Part shown: in pieces, positions 1 through 12,005 of the stretch
Layout of the letters: every line of letters starts with the position of its first letter
Numbering within the stretch: position 1 is the first letter of the stretch
DNA from: Hybos culiciformis
Taxonomy: Eukaryota > Arthropoda > Insecta > Diptera > Hybotidae
DNA length: 64,000 bases
Assembly: GCA_964007475.1 (NCBI GenBank)
Contig: OZ023273.1
Span: forward strand, 59,663,834-59,727,833
Reading direction: 5' to 3'
Notes under the pieces: model-generated
Told to the model about the DNA's origin: nothing
Databases searched by the model: none
Seen by the model: the letters and a program-made list of their open reading frames with translations, nothing else
Translations under genes and position numbers: made by a program

Positions 1-3000
1 CTTAAAAAAAATGTAATACAGATTGCAACTGCAACGCAAAATTAAATGTAACTTTGCTCTTTAAATTTAAGCAAAGTACCTTCATATATAAATTTCTTGA
101 GCGCGAACTTAATGATTTCATATTAAATTAGCTTAATTTGTTCAAATAAAATATACAATTCAAAAATAATAATCTAAATAATAATAAACGTAGATAATAT
201 GAAAATTAATTTAATTCTAAAATAAATTATAAAACATCAAGCTTAAAAATATAAATTAAAAGATTAAGTCTAATATATATGTATATAAAAAATCATTTTC
301 TTGTTTTCAAATGCGGGAGCTCTTTTAAAATTCAAAATAAAAAAAAAATTAAAAATTAGAAAATTAACTAACGAGATAGTAATAAACATAAATCGATTTT
401 AAATTGGTAATTTCCATATGTTAAGCGGGGCTTTTTGTATATAGAGAAATATAAAACCTTTACCGAAAAAAAAAAAACTAAATAACAAAAATTAATATTT
501 TAATCGCCGCCGGTTAAAAACCATAACAAAAGCGATGTATTATTCGCAAAAGCTGTTCACCGACAACTTGTATAACAAAAAAATCATTTAAAAATCTACA
601 AATCGTAAATCATTTAAACGCCAATTCTTAAGGTTTAATATTTTCGTTACTTTGATTTTCAAAAACAGTATACGAAAACTTAAAATTCTTTCAATTTCTG
701 GTTCAAAGTGAGAAATATTTTTTTATCTTATGTGTGACTTTACAGTAAAATTTTGTATTTTGTGGCAAACTATGGAATTTTTGTTCGCCTTATGTTCTTT
801 TTATATCAACCAACATCGGAAGCGGTCTGCATTATGTCGCTGTGGAGATCCTAATAGATAAAACAAAAACTTTTACAAAATACAATTCGAGCGGATGTTA
901 CAAATATTTTAAATGAGAAAACTGTAATCATGTTGAAAGCATTGAACATTTTATTTGGATGGCTGGCGAAAGCGAAAGATTGGCATACTAAGGAAAAACA
1001 CTCACGAGACCAGTGTTTCTGAACTGAATTTAAACTGGCAACTAATTAAAGACGAGGGAACAAGTTACATAATTATAAGTTAGATTGTAAAATAGACTCC
1101 CACTCTCACCTAAACGAATCTTTACAAAAATCATGTAAAAAAATTTTTATTTTAAAAAATTCTTTAAACACGTTTGTTACAAACACATTTTCTGAAGTTT
1201 CAAACAAAATTTATACACTTTTAAAAAATAATATTAATTTTTCATAAAAATCTTATTTAAGATAAAACTGTGCGATTAACTTAACTTTATTAATAAAACA
1301 AAAAAAAAAGAACCAAATTTAAATTTTTAATTAGAAAAATATTGCTCTAGTTATAAGAAGTTTGATTAATTTTTGAATTGATTTTTATAAGACAAAAAAA
1401 TCAATTTGGTAACAATTAATTAGTTTAAAAAATATTTGTTTATAAATAAAACTGGTTTTACAGCGAATTGCGCACAGGTTTTTGATACATTAAAAATTTA
1501 AAGATAAAATTGAATGAAAGTTTTCTAAGATATTAATTTTCTAAAACTGATAATAAAATAAGTTAGAAGTATATAGTATATATACCTATATAGGTTAAAT
1601 TAATTTGTTATTGTGAAGTTAAATGAAAAATTAGTCATAATATATTTGAAACAAAAAAAGGTTAAATAAAAAGTATTCAAGACTATTAAATAATAAAATA
1701 AAATAAAAATAAAGAAACAGAATTTCAACATAATTTTAAAAATTTATGATTTATAACTTCATAAATCATATATTCTTAAAGTCATTATTTGTGTGTTGAG
1801 AATATGTACATTTTGAATATTCTGTATTATTAAAATTCTGTATTTACTTGATAAAATACTGGTTTTCCTTAAAATACAGAATACTGAAAATACAGAATTT
1901 TTAAAATAGACAATTCTGACAACAAAATATCAAAATACGGAATTTGTTTTTAAAAAAAAAACAATTTGGACATATAGAACTTTGAAATACAGAAAATTTT
2001 TTAAATATTGAAATGAGGTGTTTGTTTCCAAAACAAACCTTTACTTCAAAGCATATAATAAAAAATAATGAACCAAAATCGTCTCTGCACACCGATCCAA
2101 ATGCAAAACTGTCTATGACGTATTAACTAAATAACAAAAATTATTTCGTAATATAAAAATTCTTCGCCTTTTATTCGCGAGAATAATTGAGGAAATTTTT
2201 TTTATTCAAATATAAAATAATTGGAATAATTCGTGATTAAAAATGTCTTATATATTTTATAATTAAAAACTTAACTTCCGGATGTCATAAACTAATGAAA
2301 CAATTTTTTTTATAAAGTGTTTAATTTAAAATTATATCTGTGAGTTATATTAAACTTTGTATAAAAACAACATGAGACAATTTAATAAACAATAAGAAAC
2401 AGTAGGCAAAAAATAAAAAAATAAAATAATAAATTATTACAATATAATATAATTTAAACAAATTTTTTTTTATTTTTAATAAAATGAAACTGCATTTTCT
2501 CATTTGCTTAATATGATTATAATCTCATTCTATTTTCTTATTTTTTTTTTGTTCTTTTTTTTTTTTTCATACAACTAATTCCAAATTCAACATACAAAAG
2601 AATGAATCAAAAAGAAGAAAAAATTAAAAATATATGTATTTATAATTTAAATCGGAACCAATATTATATAAAAAAAAAGATTTTCTTATTTTAATACCAG
2701 CGGTGTGCGGTCTACTCTTTCATTATATATAAACGCGAACCATATACATATATATTTATAAATACAAATGTATAAATACATATTATACATACATATCTAT
2801 ACAAAAAGGAATGCGATGGTCAAAAGATACCGCTCTGACAGCCTAAGGTGTCGGTTAAACTAATTGGAAGAATGTTCAAAGAATGCCGACAACAAATTAA
2901 GAATGGGTTACAACAAAATGAACAAAATAAAAAAAAAAAATTAAAAAAAAAAGCTATCGTCTTAAAGTAATAACTCTATCATCATCAATATGGGAGGCCA

Positions 3001-3337
3001 ATGAAGCTCGTATAACATGAAAATGAAAAACATATACATTAAAAAAAAAAAAAGGAAAAATGTTAAAAAAAAAAATTGATAAAATAAAGAATAATTTCCT
3101 CTTTATGCTCCTCTTTTTCTAAATTTACAGCGCCCTTTAATGATCAAATTAATGTTGTAATGGTAATTTTTGTTGTTTGAAATAATGTTGCTTTCTGCAC
3201 CTACAAAAAAAATTTTATCGGCAATATACCTGTCTGTTAATATTGACAATTAGGTATATGTAAAAAAAAATTAATTAAATTTCTTATTATGAATGAGATA
3301 CCATACTTCTACTTATAATTATAATAAATAATCTATG
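1..3337. other. non-coding A+T-rich DNA
   Basis: No gene seen. 1800-1990 repeats AAATACAGAAT-type words on both strands. 2730-2810 is CATATA/ATACAT simple sequence, and long poly-A runs occur near 2930-3080. The minus-strand frame at 1901-2092 is low complexity. Confidence 0.7.
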
Positions 3338-3765
3338 TTATGCGTTGTTTATAGCTACCACAGTAAAGTAATTTTTGGAGGAATGTTCCGGAAACCCATT
3401 CACAGCTAATTTTATCTGAAAGTAAAAAATCAACTGCAAAAAATATAAAAAAAAAACAAAAAAAATTTTTTTGACAGGAAAGGTATCGTAAAAAAATATT
3501 ATGATAGCTAGGAAACGTAATGAAAAAGAAACAAAAAAATAATTTGGTGAAGTAATGAAATTTTTCAGATATCAAAAAAAAATAAATTCAATTTTCTTAA
3601 TTATTTGAAAATATTTTAAAAAAATTCTTTTTACGAAAAATAGATAAAATTAATATCTTCATTTTCAGTAAATTTCCTTAAATATAAATAGAATAATAAC
3701 ATAGAAAATCGGTTTTTACGGTACCATTTTTTCAGATAGGTCAATTAGCTATAAACAACGCATAA
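3338..3765. mobile_element. 428-bp element with perfect 20-bp terminal inverted repeats
   Basis: TTATGCGTTGTTTATAGCTA at 3338-3357 is exactly reversed at 3746-3765. The interior is A+T-rich without a convincing gene; the minus-strand frame at 3333-3575 is phenylalanine-rich low complexity. No clear target duplication is seen. Class unknown, a non-autonomous DNA transposon by structure. Confidence 0.7.
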
Positions 3766-6139
3766 AGATGCAAAAAACAAAAATAAATTATCTGCTTTAT
3801 ACTGTTTATATATTGTTTTCGCTTATCAACTAGATACGAATTTAAAACTAAGTTGAGCGTAAATTTGTTATTAACCCTTAAGTCTAACTACAATATTGTA
3901 TAATACCGTATAGCTTCATATTTAAAAATAATTTTAATTTTTTGCATTTGTATAATACTTATCACAAAATTTTTAATTATTTTTATATTAAAATTAGTTT
4001 AAGTTAAATTCGCCAATTACGCCATGGTAATGCAAATATATTCATGACTTTAACTCGTTTAATTCATCAGTTTCTTAAATTTTTTCTAATTATTTCGGAA
4101 AATATTATTCATATTTGTTCCATCCATATTAAATACCTATCTCATACAACCAAGAGATTTAAATAATGATCCTTGAAATGACATAACTACCTACAAAATA
4201 GATACTTTTATAGGTTAAATTAATTTTATAAAAAAATTCATATCAAGCATTGCATTTTTTGTTTTTATTTCTTTTACTGCATATTCTGTCGCTTTATTAA
4301 AAAAAAAAAAAACGCTTATGATGCTTTTACATGATGCAAATAATATTACGAAACTACACAAACACTTTTAGTGCAAAAAGATAGATATTAATTTTTTTTT
4401 TTTTTGTTAAATATTTTAAGTTGTTCTTTTATTTTTTTTTTAATTTCATTGTGCACAGATTTTTGTATATCTCACTGATTTCGGTTTATTTTTTTTTATT
4501 GCCATTAATGTCTGTAAATACAATGAATTCTCATATATTTTGCAAAATTACTTTTTAAATGTTCATTTTCAAATAACAAAAACATATTATAGCTCTATAC
4601 GTTTTTATGTTTTCGAATTTATGATTTTTAATATTTTTTTTTTCTATTTATGTACGTATATATAGCTAAACTAGTTTATAAACTATGAAATAAAATATTT
4701 ACATTTGTGTGAACAAATGCACATATATACGTACATACAGTACATGTGTGCATACATGTAACAAAACTTATCTGTGCATTTATGTATAATACCAAGTGTA
4801 AATTTGATTTATTACTTTTATGAGCGTAAAAGTTAATAAAAATGAAACCTCATTAATATAAAACTGGAAATGTTTTCTTATCTTTTTCAACTGATTAGAG
4901 GAAAAAATAAATAAAATATGGCACCTCGGCGCCAAATTACCTATGGTACATACACTGTACGTACAATGAACCGTTTATTTTAAATTTTTTTTCAGCAGTT
5001 ACACAAAATATTGTACGTATTGTAAATATAGATTATTTACACATCAAAATTACAACTTACAGCACTATTAATTCGATATAAATGATATATATAAAAATAT
5101 ATTGTTTACTAATTTTTGATTGATTAATAATAAAACCTTTTTTTTTTTAAATGAATATTCTCATAACAATGTAGTTATTTTAATTTATAAAATTATATGA
5201 AATACTAATTTATTTAATATCAATTTTTAATTTAAAAACCATTATTAAAAATGAAAAGAAATGGCTGAAATAAAAATGTATCTGAAAGTTTTGTTGAATA
5301 AATTCTAAAAAATAAAAATATCCTATATCTTTTTCCATTACCGGACTAGGCTAAACATTTGTTAAATGGGCAACAGTTTTTAGAAAAAATTTTGGAAAAT
5401 GTACTAAATATTTTTAAAAGTCTCGGTTTATGTTTGAAATTTAAAAAATATAATAACTAATAGTAAAATAGTTTGTGAATTCGGAAACTTTTTATAGAAA
5501 GTACGTTCGAAAAAGAAAGTTTTGAAAGAAAAAAAGTCGAATTTCATTTTTCGAGAAGTTAGCATTTCAAAAATAATAACGTTTATAATACGCAATACGA
5601 GTTGGGGTGTAAGCAATGTTCCCTATAATTTTTTTAAAACCTGGGCAAAATGAACTTGCTTGCGCGTATTATTTATTCTTATTGCCTCCAAAATGTTAAA
5701 AAAATTAGTCACAAAAATTTAAATTTTTTATTAATAATAAACGTAAAAAATAATAGAGACAAAAATAGACACCAAACATACAAAAATTTGTATTATAAAA
5801 ACAAATATAAAATTCAAATGTTACTTTATAGTTATAAATAATAATATTATAAAATAATAAAAACAAAAACAAAATCTTATTTTAAATTTAAATATTCACG
5901 ACGAATTATTTGGTTTTTCCAATATAAATAAATTTCATTTAAATCGATATTCGTTCCGTCTAAAATGTTTGATTTAATTCGCCTGAATAAAATCGAGAAA
6001 AAAAAATCGTGTAGCAGAAACCAAACGATTTTCCAGGAAAAATTTTATGACTGATTAATGAAAATTTAAAATTTTATTTGTGAAGTTTCAAATTTTTTAA
6101 CAAAAAAATAACTTTATTATTGCGTTAAATTTTGTCTGC
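3766..6139. other. non-coding A+T-rich DNA
   Basis: No gene or clear element. Simple sequence of the GTACATAC/ATATAC type lies at about 4650-4760. The short frames at 5428-5616 (-) and 5650-5841 (+) are low complexity and show no family resemblance. Confidence 0.65.
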
Positions 6140-6232
6140 GAGCCAAATAAATGATCTGCGCGCAAGTAAAAAAAGAGTGCGCTAGCGCGCACGGGCGCAG
6201 CTTAGAGTGAACATTGGGTGTAAGGTATAATG
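6140..6232. other. GC-rich patch beside the hAT remnant
   Basis: Contains CTGCGCGCAAG, the palindrome GCGCTAGCGC and GGGCGCAGC in otherwise A+T-rich DNA. It also has GCGAGCC, as inside the neighbouring element, so it may be a displaced piece of the same hAT family. No reading frame of interest. Confidence 0.4.
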
Positions 6233-6617
6233 CAGGCGTTGGCAACCCAAAAATAAGCGAGCCAATTTTTAAAAATATCAAAAATGAAAGAGCCGCAAAT
6301 TTTTTTAATAAAAATTTATATAAGAAAATCAATATATATAAAGGGATTGTCAAAACAGTCGATTCTAGTTTAGGGTGGAAAAAATTCTTGATTTGTAGTA
6401 TAGGGTGGAAAAAAACTTTGTGGAAAAAAAAATTCTTGATTTGTAGTTTAGGTTTAGGGTGCAAGAAATTTCTTTATTTGTAAATAGTTTAGGCCAGATG
6501 AAAAAAAAATTTGTTAGAATTGTTCTTCCAGCAGTGTAAAAAAATTTATTTCCGGAGCCGCATAAATTTATGTTATGAGCCGCATGAGGCTCAAGAGCCA
6601 CAGATTGCCCAGGTCTG
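6233..6617. mobile_element. old hAT-like element, about 385 bp, with internal tandem repeats
   Basis: Left end CAGGCGTTGGCAACC and right end CAGACCTGGGCAATC (reverse complement) match at 11 of 15 positions. GAGCC/GAGCCGC motifs lie inside both ends, as in common hAT MITEs. The middle (6369-6490) repeats AGGGTGGAAAAAATTCTTGATTTGTAGT-like units about three times. The flanks show no clear 8-bp duplication. The frames across it (6214-6601, both strands) are the repeats read through and are not taken as genes. Confidence 0.55.
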
Positions 6618-9490
6618 GCATTAAAAAGATTCGTCGTTGAGTGTATCTTGTTAATCAGTTTGCCTACCAGGTGAACGTCGATAAAATCTCAAATATATTT
6701 AATTTCGCAAAGAAAATGTAATATACATAAAACACAAAAATGTTATGATGTTTAATTAATCTCTAATATTCAGAAATTATTAGATGAAAAGTATATAGAG
6801 AAATTATATGTGTACATAAATGTACATATACATATTCTTATTTTGGAAAAAAATTATGGTATATGGAAAAAAATATAGTTATATGGAAAAAAATATAATT
6901 ATATTTTTAGGAAACGTATTATATGGCACACAGACCAGCGGGGTTACCAGGCCCGCTCGATGAATATTATGCATAAAAGTTACGGCGAATACACTATTCT
7001 CCTTAAACTTTGAATTAAACGAAATAAATAAAAATAAATATTTAAAAAAAAAAAACAACAATCATGCGAAGCGCTCAAAACAGAAAAAAAGGGGATGGGT
7101 TTGGTAGCGGCGGCAGAGGTCTTCCGGTAGGCTAAGAAATTATTTCTGCATAACATAAATTTGTTTCTCTGCCGGTTTGTGCGCCATAATACCCGTATTT
7201 TCAATATATACATAAAAATAAAATAATATAAGGATCAGCAATAAAAAAAGAAATAAATACATAATACATATTGTATAAAAATTATTCCAGCATTGTAAAG
7301 ATCGGTATTTTCCGGACATAATAACATCATTAAATATGGTTACGTCAAAAACGAAAAAAACAAATGAAATAGAAATAAATTTATTTATTATTTTTGCTAT
7401 TAAATATTTATCTGTGTGCATATGAACGTCCTAATTAACACTATAAAATCAATGGACCGCGAAAAGGATTAAAATATTGAGAAAAAATAAGTTAAAATGA
7501 CACGTACAATTTTTAAGATTTTATTTTATAAAACTTGTAGTAAGTTCATATCTAAAAAAAATCCACTTTTCATTTCTTTTCTATATTCCAGTTTTACGAT
7601 TTAACAGTTCGGACTGGAAACAAAATGGAAATTATAAAAAGTCAACTTAATGAAAGAGTGAGCAAAATTTTATGATCCTCATTTTTTGTTCGTGTCTTGT
7701 TTGTTGTTAAAATGCCAATTGAATAATTTATTAAAAAAAAAAAATTTTTTTTGACACATTATGTGATTATCCTATCCCTGACTAAGTGCAATTACAGTCC
7801 AATGCCAGAAATATTCCGGAATTTCGCAAATTCAACTTTTATTGCCTAAATATGTGAAAGTATTAATAAAAAGAAAACCAAAAAAAAAACAAATTTGTTA
7901 AAAACAAATTTATTATATTATACACTTTTTTAAATTTAATGAATTAAAAAAAAAAAAAATTAATTAACATGGTCTTGATAATTTTTTAAATAAAGAATTA
8001 TTTATTAGGTAGGCACAGTAATATTTGAGTTTTTTTTTTTATAGTTATATTGACAAGAAACAAAAATGAAAAAAAAAAACTAACCATATGATTTTTCTCC
8101 CTCATGCAACCAAGTGTCCGTAACCAATTTAATTAGTGATTTGATTCAAAAACCTGTTCAGTCGTATTTTATTATTTTTTTTTTTTTTTTATTTGATTAT
8201 ATTTATTTTTTTTTTCTTCACAAGAGCGCAATTCTAATAAAAAGTTTATTGCTTTCAGTAACTTTATTATTTTTATTCTTTGTTGTTGTTGTTTTTTTTT
8301 ACATAATGTTTACGCTTCCAGTTCAGAAAAATGTACAGAAAAATATCCCTCTGAGTTTTTTAAAATAAATAATCGTAACTAATTATTTTTTGTCACATAA
8401 ATAATTTAATTTTACTACTTTGTACACAATAAATAAACTAATTTTCAACTTAATTTATTTCAAAATAATAATATAAAATTTTGTTCTGCTTTATTTTTTA
8501 TATTTTACTATTAAAAAATAATAATAACAAAAAATTTACTTCGAACATTCCCAGAGTTAGTTTTTTTTTTTTTAAAACCATTTAAAATATTATTATTAAG
8601 TAATGTTATTATTTTTTATGAAAATTAATTTATTTTTATTGTTATTAAATAAAAAAAATTTAACTCAAAAGTCATGAAACTACTATATTTTATTTTGTCT
8701 GATAACACAAATTAGTATGTTGTAATTAAATTAGTTAAAGTTAGATAGGTAAGAAAAAAAATATTAATTGTATACTTGAAACTAATTTAACAATATAATT
8801 GAATTTAATTAGAAATTATAAATATATATAGGTACAGTACAATAGCTAGTTATACATATACAATACATTTAGTAGGTAGTAGGTTTATTTTTATGCAAAG
8901 TTAAGTTTTTTAATTTGCGCTTAATACTTATATGAAAAAAATATTCATTTGAGTTTAAAAGAAGAATCAATTTATGTAAAAAACTAGTTTTAAGTCTATT
9001 GTAAATATACAATCAACTATAATATGAAATAGATTGAATATTTTTTAAAACTACGCAGCGTTTCATATATAAGTATATATAGAACCACCCTGTTTTTCGT
9101 TTAACGTTTTTATATTTCCGTAAATTTTATATTTTTATCATTTAAAATTTTTTCAAGTAAATTTTTTCCCAAAAGTCTTCGTTTTCAATATTTGTATGAC
9201 GCGTTGCAAAAATTCACGAGTTATGTTATTTGGTAGAAAATTTGATAGATATAGTCAAAAACCATGTTCGCAATCTATGAATAAATTATAAAATTGTTAG
9301 TTTTTAAAAATTTTTGATAAATTTTGCTAAGTTATGTTTATACAGCTGATTGGTTTAAAAGCGTCCTGTCTTGATTCAATTTCTCGAATAGTTAGATGTA
9401 GAAAATTCCTTCATTGTTAAAACAATTTAATATTATACCTAACATTTTGATCCAAAAGTGCTCTAATTTGATTTGTTTTTTTCATAAAAC
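6618..9490. other. non-coding A+T-rich DNA
   Basis: Short frames at 6879-7421 (-) and 8114-8368 (+) are F/I/K-rich translations of poly-T or poly-A tracts. A less A+T-rich patch near 7090-7200 was checked and gave nothing recognisable. Confidence 0.6.
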
Positions 9491-10573
9491 CATAAAGGAA
9501 GTATAATATAGAGTAACTATGTCAAACAATTTTTTAAAATATCGTTTTTATTTTTTTTCCTATTTTTTCAAACCCCCAAAACATATGTATAAGCAAAAAA
9601 GCTTTTATATTTTCTCTAATACTCATTAATTTTTTTCAATTTTGAGGATGTTTAATTTTATTACAACAAACTTCTAAAAATTCGAATGTAGTTGTGCGAA
9701 AAATCATAACTAATGAATGAATGAAAAAATATGTGTCTAAATTATGTATTGTTGTTATGTGCTAATATTAATTTATTACAACTATGATTTTTTTTTTTTA
9801 AAACTAGCATTTTCGTCTTCATTGAAATTTATAAAATTCTTATCATAAGTTATTTCCATTCAATAAATATATATATTGCAATAAGTCATAATATTTTATC
9901 ATCTTTGGATAAAATATTCTTAAACGATAGTGGGAGACATTGTTTTATTTTTTAGTGAATTTACGTTTAATTAGTTCGTTCTGTAAAATAATAATGTTTT
10001 AATGGACCATCTGTATATTAAAATGTTTTGCATGAACTTTGTTTTAACTAAACGCACTTTTTTGAATGCGCGACCTTCACTAATTCATGAAGTTAGAGCT
10101 CCATAAAAAGTAGTCGGCTAAACAAGTTATCTTCTATCGACCCCAATCATAAAAAAAATTTAAAAAAAAAACTAATGATGTCCTTGAATTGAAATCAGAA
10201 CAATTTTTATATCACAAAAATTATGACAATGATTTGAAAATATTTTATTTGATCTGTTTGAAATTACCAGATTTCATATAAAAATTTTTGATAACTATTT
10301 TGCTCAAAATTTTTATAAAAAAAAGAATTTTAACAAACTGTATGCAATGCTGTTTGGACGCAATAAAATTATCAAAAAAATATGATTTCTGGTATACCGA
10401 AACAGACGAATGTTATGAACATAGATTTAAATTTTTGGAGTTGTTATTAACACTTTTAATAATAAAAGGCTCAAAATTTTTAAAAGGGATATTATTACAA
10501 AGTTAAAGTATACTTTCAAACCAAAATAAAAAACAAAAAAATCATTATTCCAATGATATAAAATAATGTGAAC

Positions 10574-10826
10574 ATCGTCGGTCTCATGCAAAAATCACTG
10601 AACTGCAAAAACATAGTTTTGAGAAAATTGGATTTAAATTTCTTTTTTTAGTACGTTTTGATACTTTCGGGAAAATAGAAATAGTCATTGTGTAAATATA
10701 ATTTATGACAGCTTTCAACTTCTAACTTTGAACATATTAAAATTTTAGTTTTTTATGATTTTTCTACAATATTAGGTCAAAACGGCCAAAATTACAGTTC
10801 CGTGATTTATGCACGAGACCGACGAT
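10574..10826. mobile_element. MITE-like element, 253 bp, terminal inverted repeats of about 33 bp
   Basis: The left end ATCGTCGGTCTCATGCA continues AAAATCACTGAACTG. The right end, reversed, begins ATCGTCGGTCTCGTGCA and continues TAAATCACGGAACTG, with about four differences. The interior is A+T-rich and non-coding. Flanks (ATGTGAAC / ATGTAAAT) are at best a degraded 8-bp duplication. Confidence 0.75.
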
Positions 10827-11046
10827 ATGTAAATAAACATGAAATAAAATGAATTTATTAATGCTTTCAAATATAATTTTTTTATTTACATTCTAACACA
10901 AATTTTTTTTTTCTATAGAGAACAAATACTAGTAAACATTAAAATACAATTATAATAAAGGAAATATTTTGTTTATTTTTAAAAGCTTTATATAAAAAAT
11001 TTTTAAAAGCTATAAAGCACTCTCGTTATAGCGATATGTTCTAAAC

Positions 11047-11598
11047 CAGAGATTCCCAACCTGGGGTCCATGGACCCCTTGGGGGTACGTTAACCAATTC
11101 TGAGAGGTACGTGGAACTGTTCGTATTGAAAAAAATATATGTATATCCTTTTTACGGCTTACACATAATTTCAAAATCTAATTTTCTTTCCAAAATTTTG
11201 TGAATTGTGTATAAATGTGTATATTTTAAAAAAGTATATTAAAACTCATAACGAAATCTTCAAAAAATATGTTGATGGTATCATTCCTCCAACTTTTAAT
11301 GTCGATAATTGGATTAGAAACGCCTTCACAATTTCATTAGACAAGATTGTTGACACTGATAATGATAACGCAAAAGATGAACCCAATGACTTGAGAAACA
11401 ACATGAAAACTCGCAGTGATTTTGAAACAATGATGCTAGATCAATTTCGGTGCTAACAAAGCGAGGCGTATCTAATCAACGTGCGTTAAAATTTTTTATT
11501 CCGTTTGTTATAACCTGTATGCACTCTTTTTTAGGGGTACGTAAAGATTCAAATCATTATCAAGGGGTACAAATATTTCAAAAGGTTGGGAACCATTG
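11047..11598. mobile_element. hAT transposon remnant, 552 bp, with intact 8-bp target duplication
   Basis: The insertion is bounded by TTCTAAAC at 11039-11046 and 11599-11606. The ends CAGAGATTCCCAACCT and CAATGGTTCCCAACCT (reverse complement of the right end) match at 13 of 16 positions, and GGTACGT repeats lie just inside both ends. CAG termini, 8-bp duplications and TTCCCAACCT ends are typical of hAT elements. It still holds a piece of transposase (see 11205-11530). At 552 bp it is an internally deleted, non-autonomous copy. Confidence 0.93.
11205..11530 (+). pseudogene. broken hAT transposase fragment (C-terminal region, ZBED/SCAND3-like)
   Basis: The open frame 11205-11456 encodes 83 residues. 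Its part from about 11283 reads FNVDNWIRNAF, then a KDEPNDLRNN stretch and DFETMMLDQF, the spacing of W-x-NPF, E/D-x-LIDL and L-x-x-FW in the C-terminal part of ZBED-type hAT transposases. After its stop a different frame, 11468-11527, reads SNQRALKFFIPFVITCM, which resembles the hAT dimerisation motif (ALKILIPFxTTYLCE). A frameshift therefore separates two adjoining parts of the same protein. The zinc finger and the catalytic RNase H-like core are missing. It cannot encode a working transposase. The family assignment is from memory of motifs, without a search. Confidence 0.75.
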
Positions 11599-12005
11599 TT
11601 CTAAACAAAAATAAAAGCTTGGGGGTCTGATCTAATTTTATTTAACTTTTTTTATTCGAACTTTTTGTATGAGACTAGTTCCTCTATTTATACTTCCTTT
11701 ATGATAAAACTTAATTTTTTCTATTAACTGATTTTCTCAGCAATAAAATATCAAAATTTGACACAAATCAAAAGAAGTACCTATACAATTTAATTTAATT
11801 ATGTTGTATTTTCGATGCATGATAAAAATAAATCGATAATATTTTATAGGCGCTTAATGTAGGAATGCAATATAACTTTTTATCATAGGAATTTTTTATT
11901 AAATTCATAATTTTAGTTTTTTTTTTACAATGCTATTTATGTATATAGAAAAATCTATTCAACTAAGGATTATGTTAGTAAATTAAATATGTTGTGAATT
12001 ATTTA

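Larger units (their letters stand above)
9491..11695. repeat. long-range inverted repeat pair enclosing a MITE and a hAT element
   Basis: CATAAAGGAAGTATAATATAG at 9491 on the + strand is matched by CATAAAGGAAGTATAAATAG on the minus strand near 11703-11684, with similarity extending some 35 bp. Either these are the ends of one old DNA transposon of about 2.2 kb that later took in the MITE (10574) and the hAT element (11047), or two solo repeats in opposite orientation. The 72-residue frame at 10288 between them is not recognisable. Confidence 0.4.

Noticed and set aside
6117..6601. Overlapping frames with repeated FFFHK / KKFLICS motifs
   Set aside because: They are both-strand readings of tandem repeats inside a hAT-like remnant.
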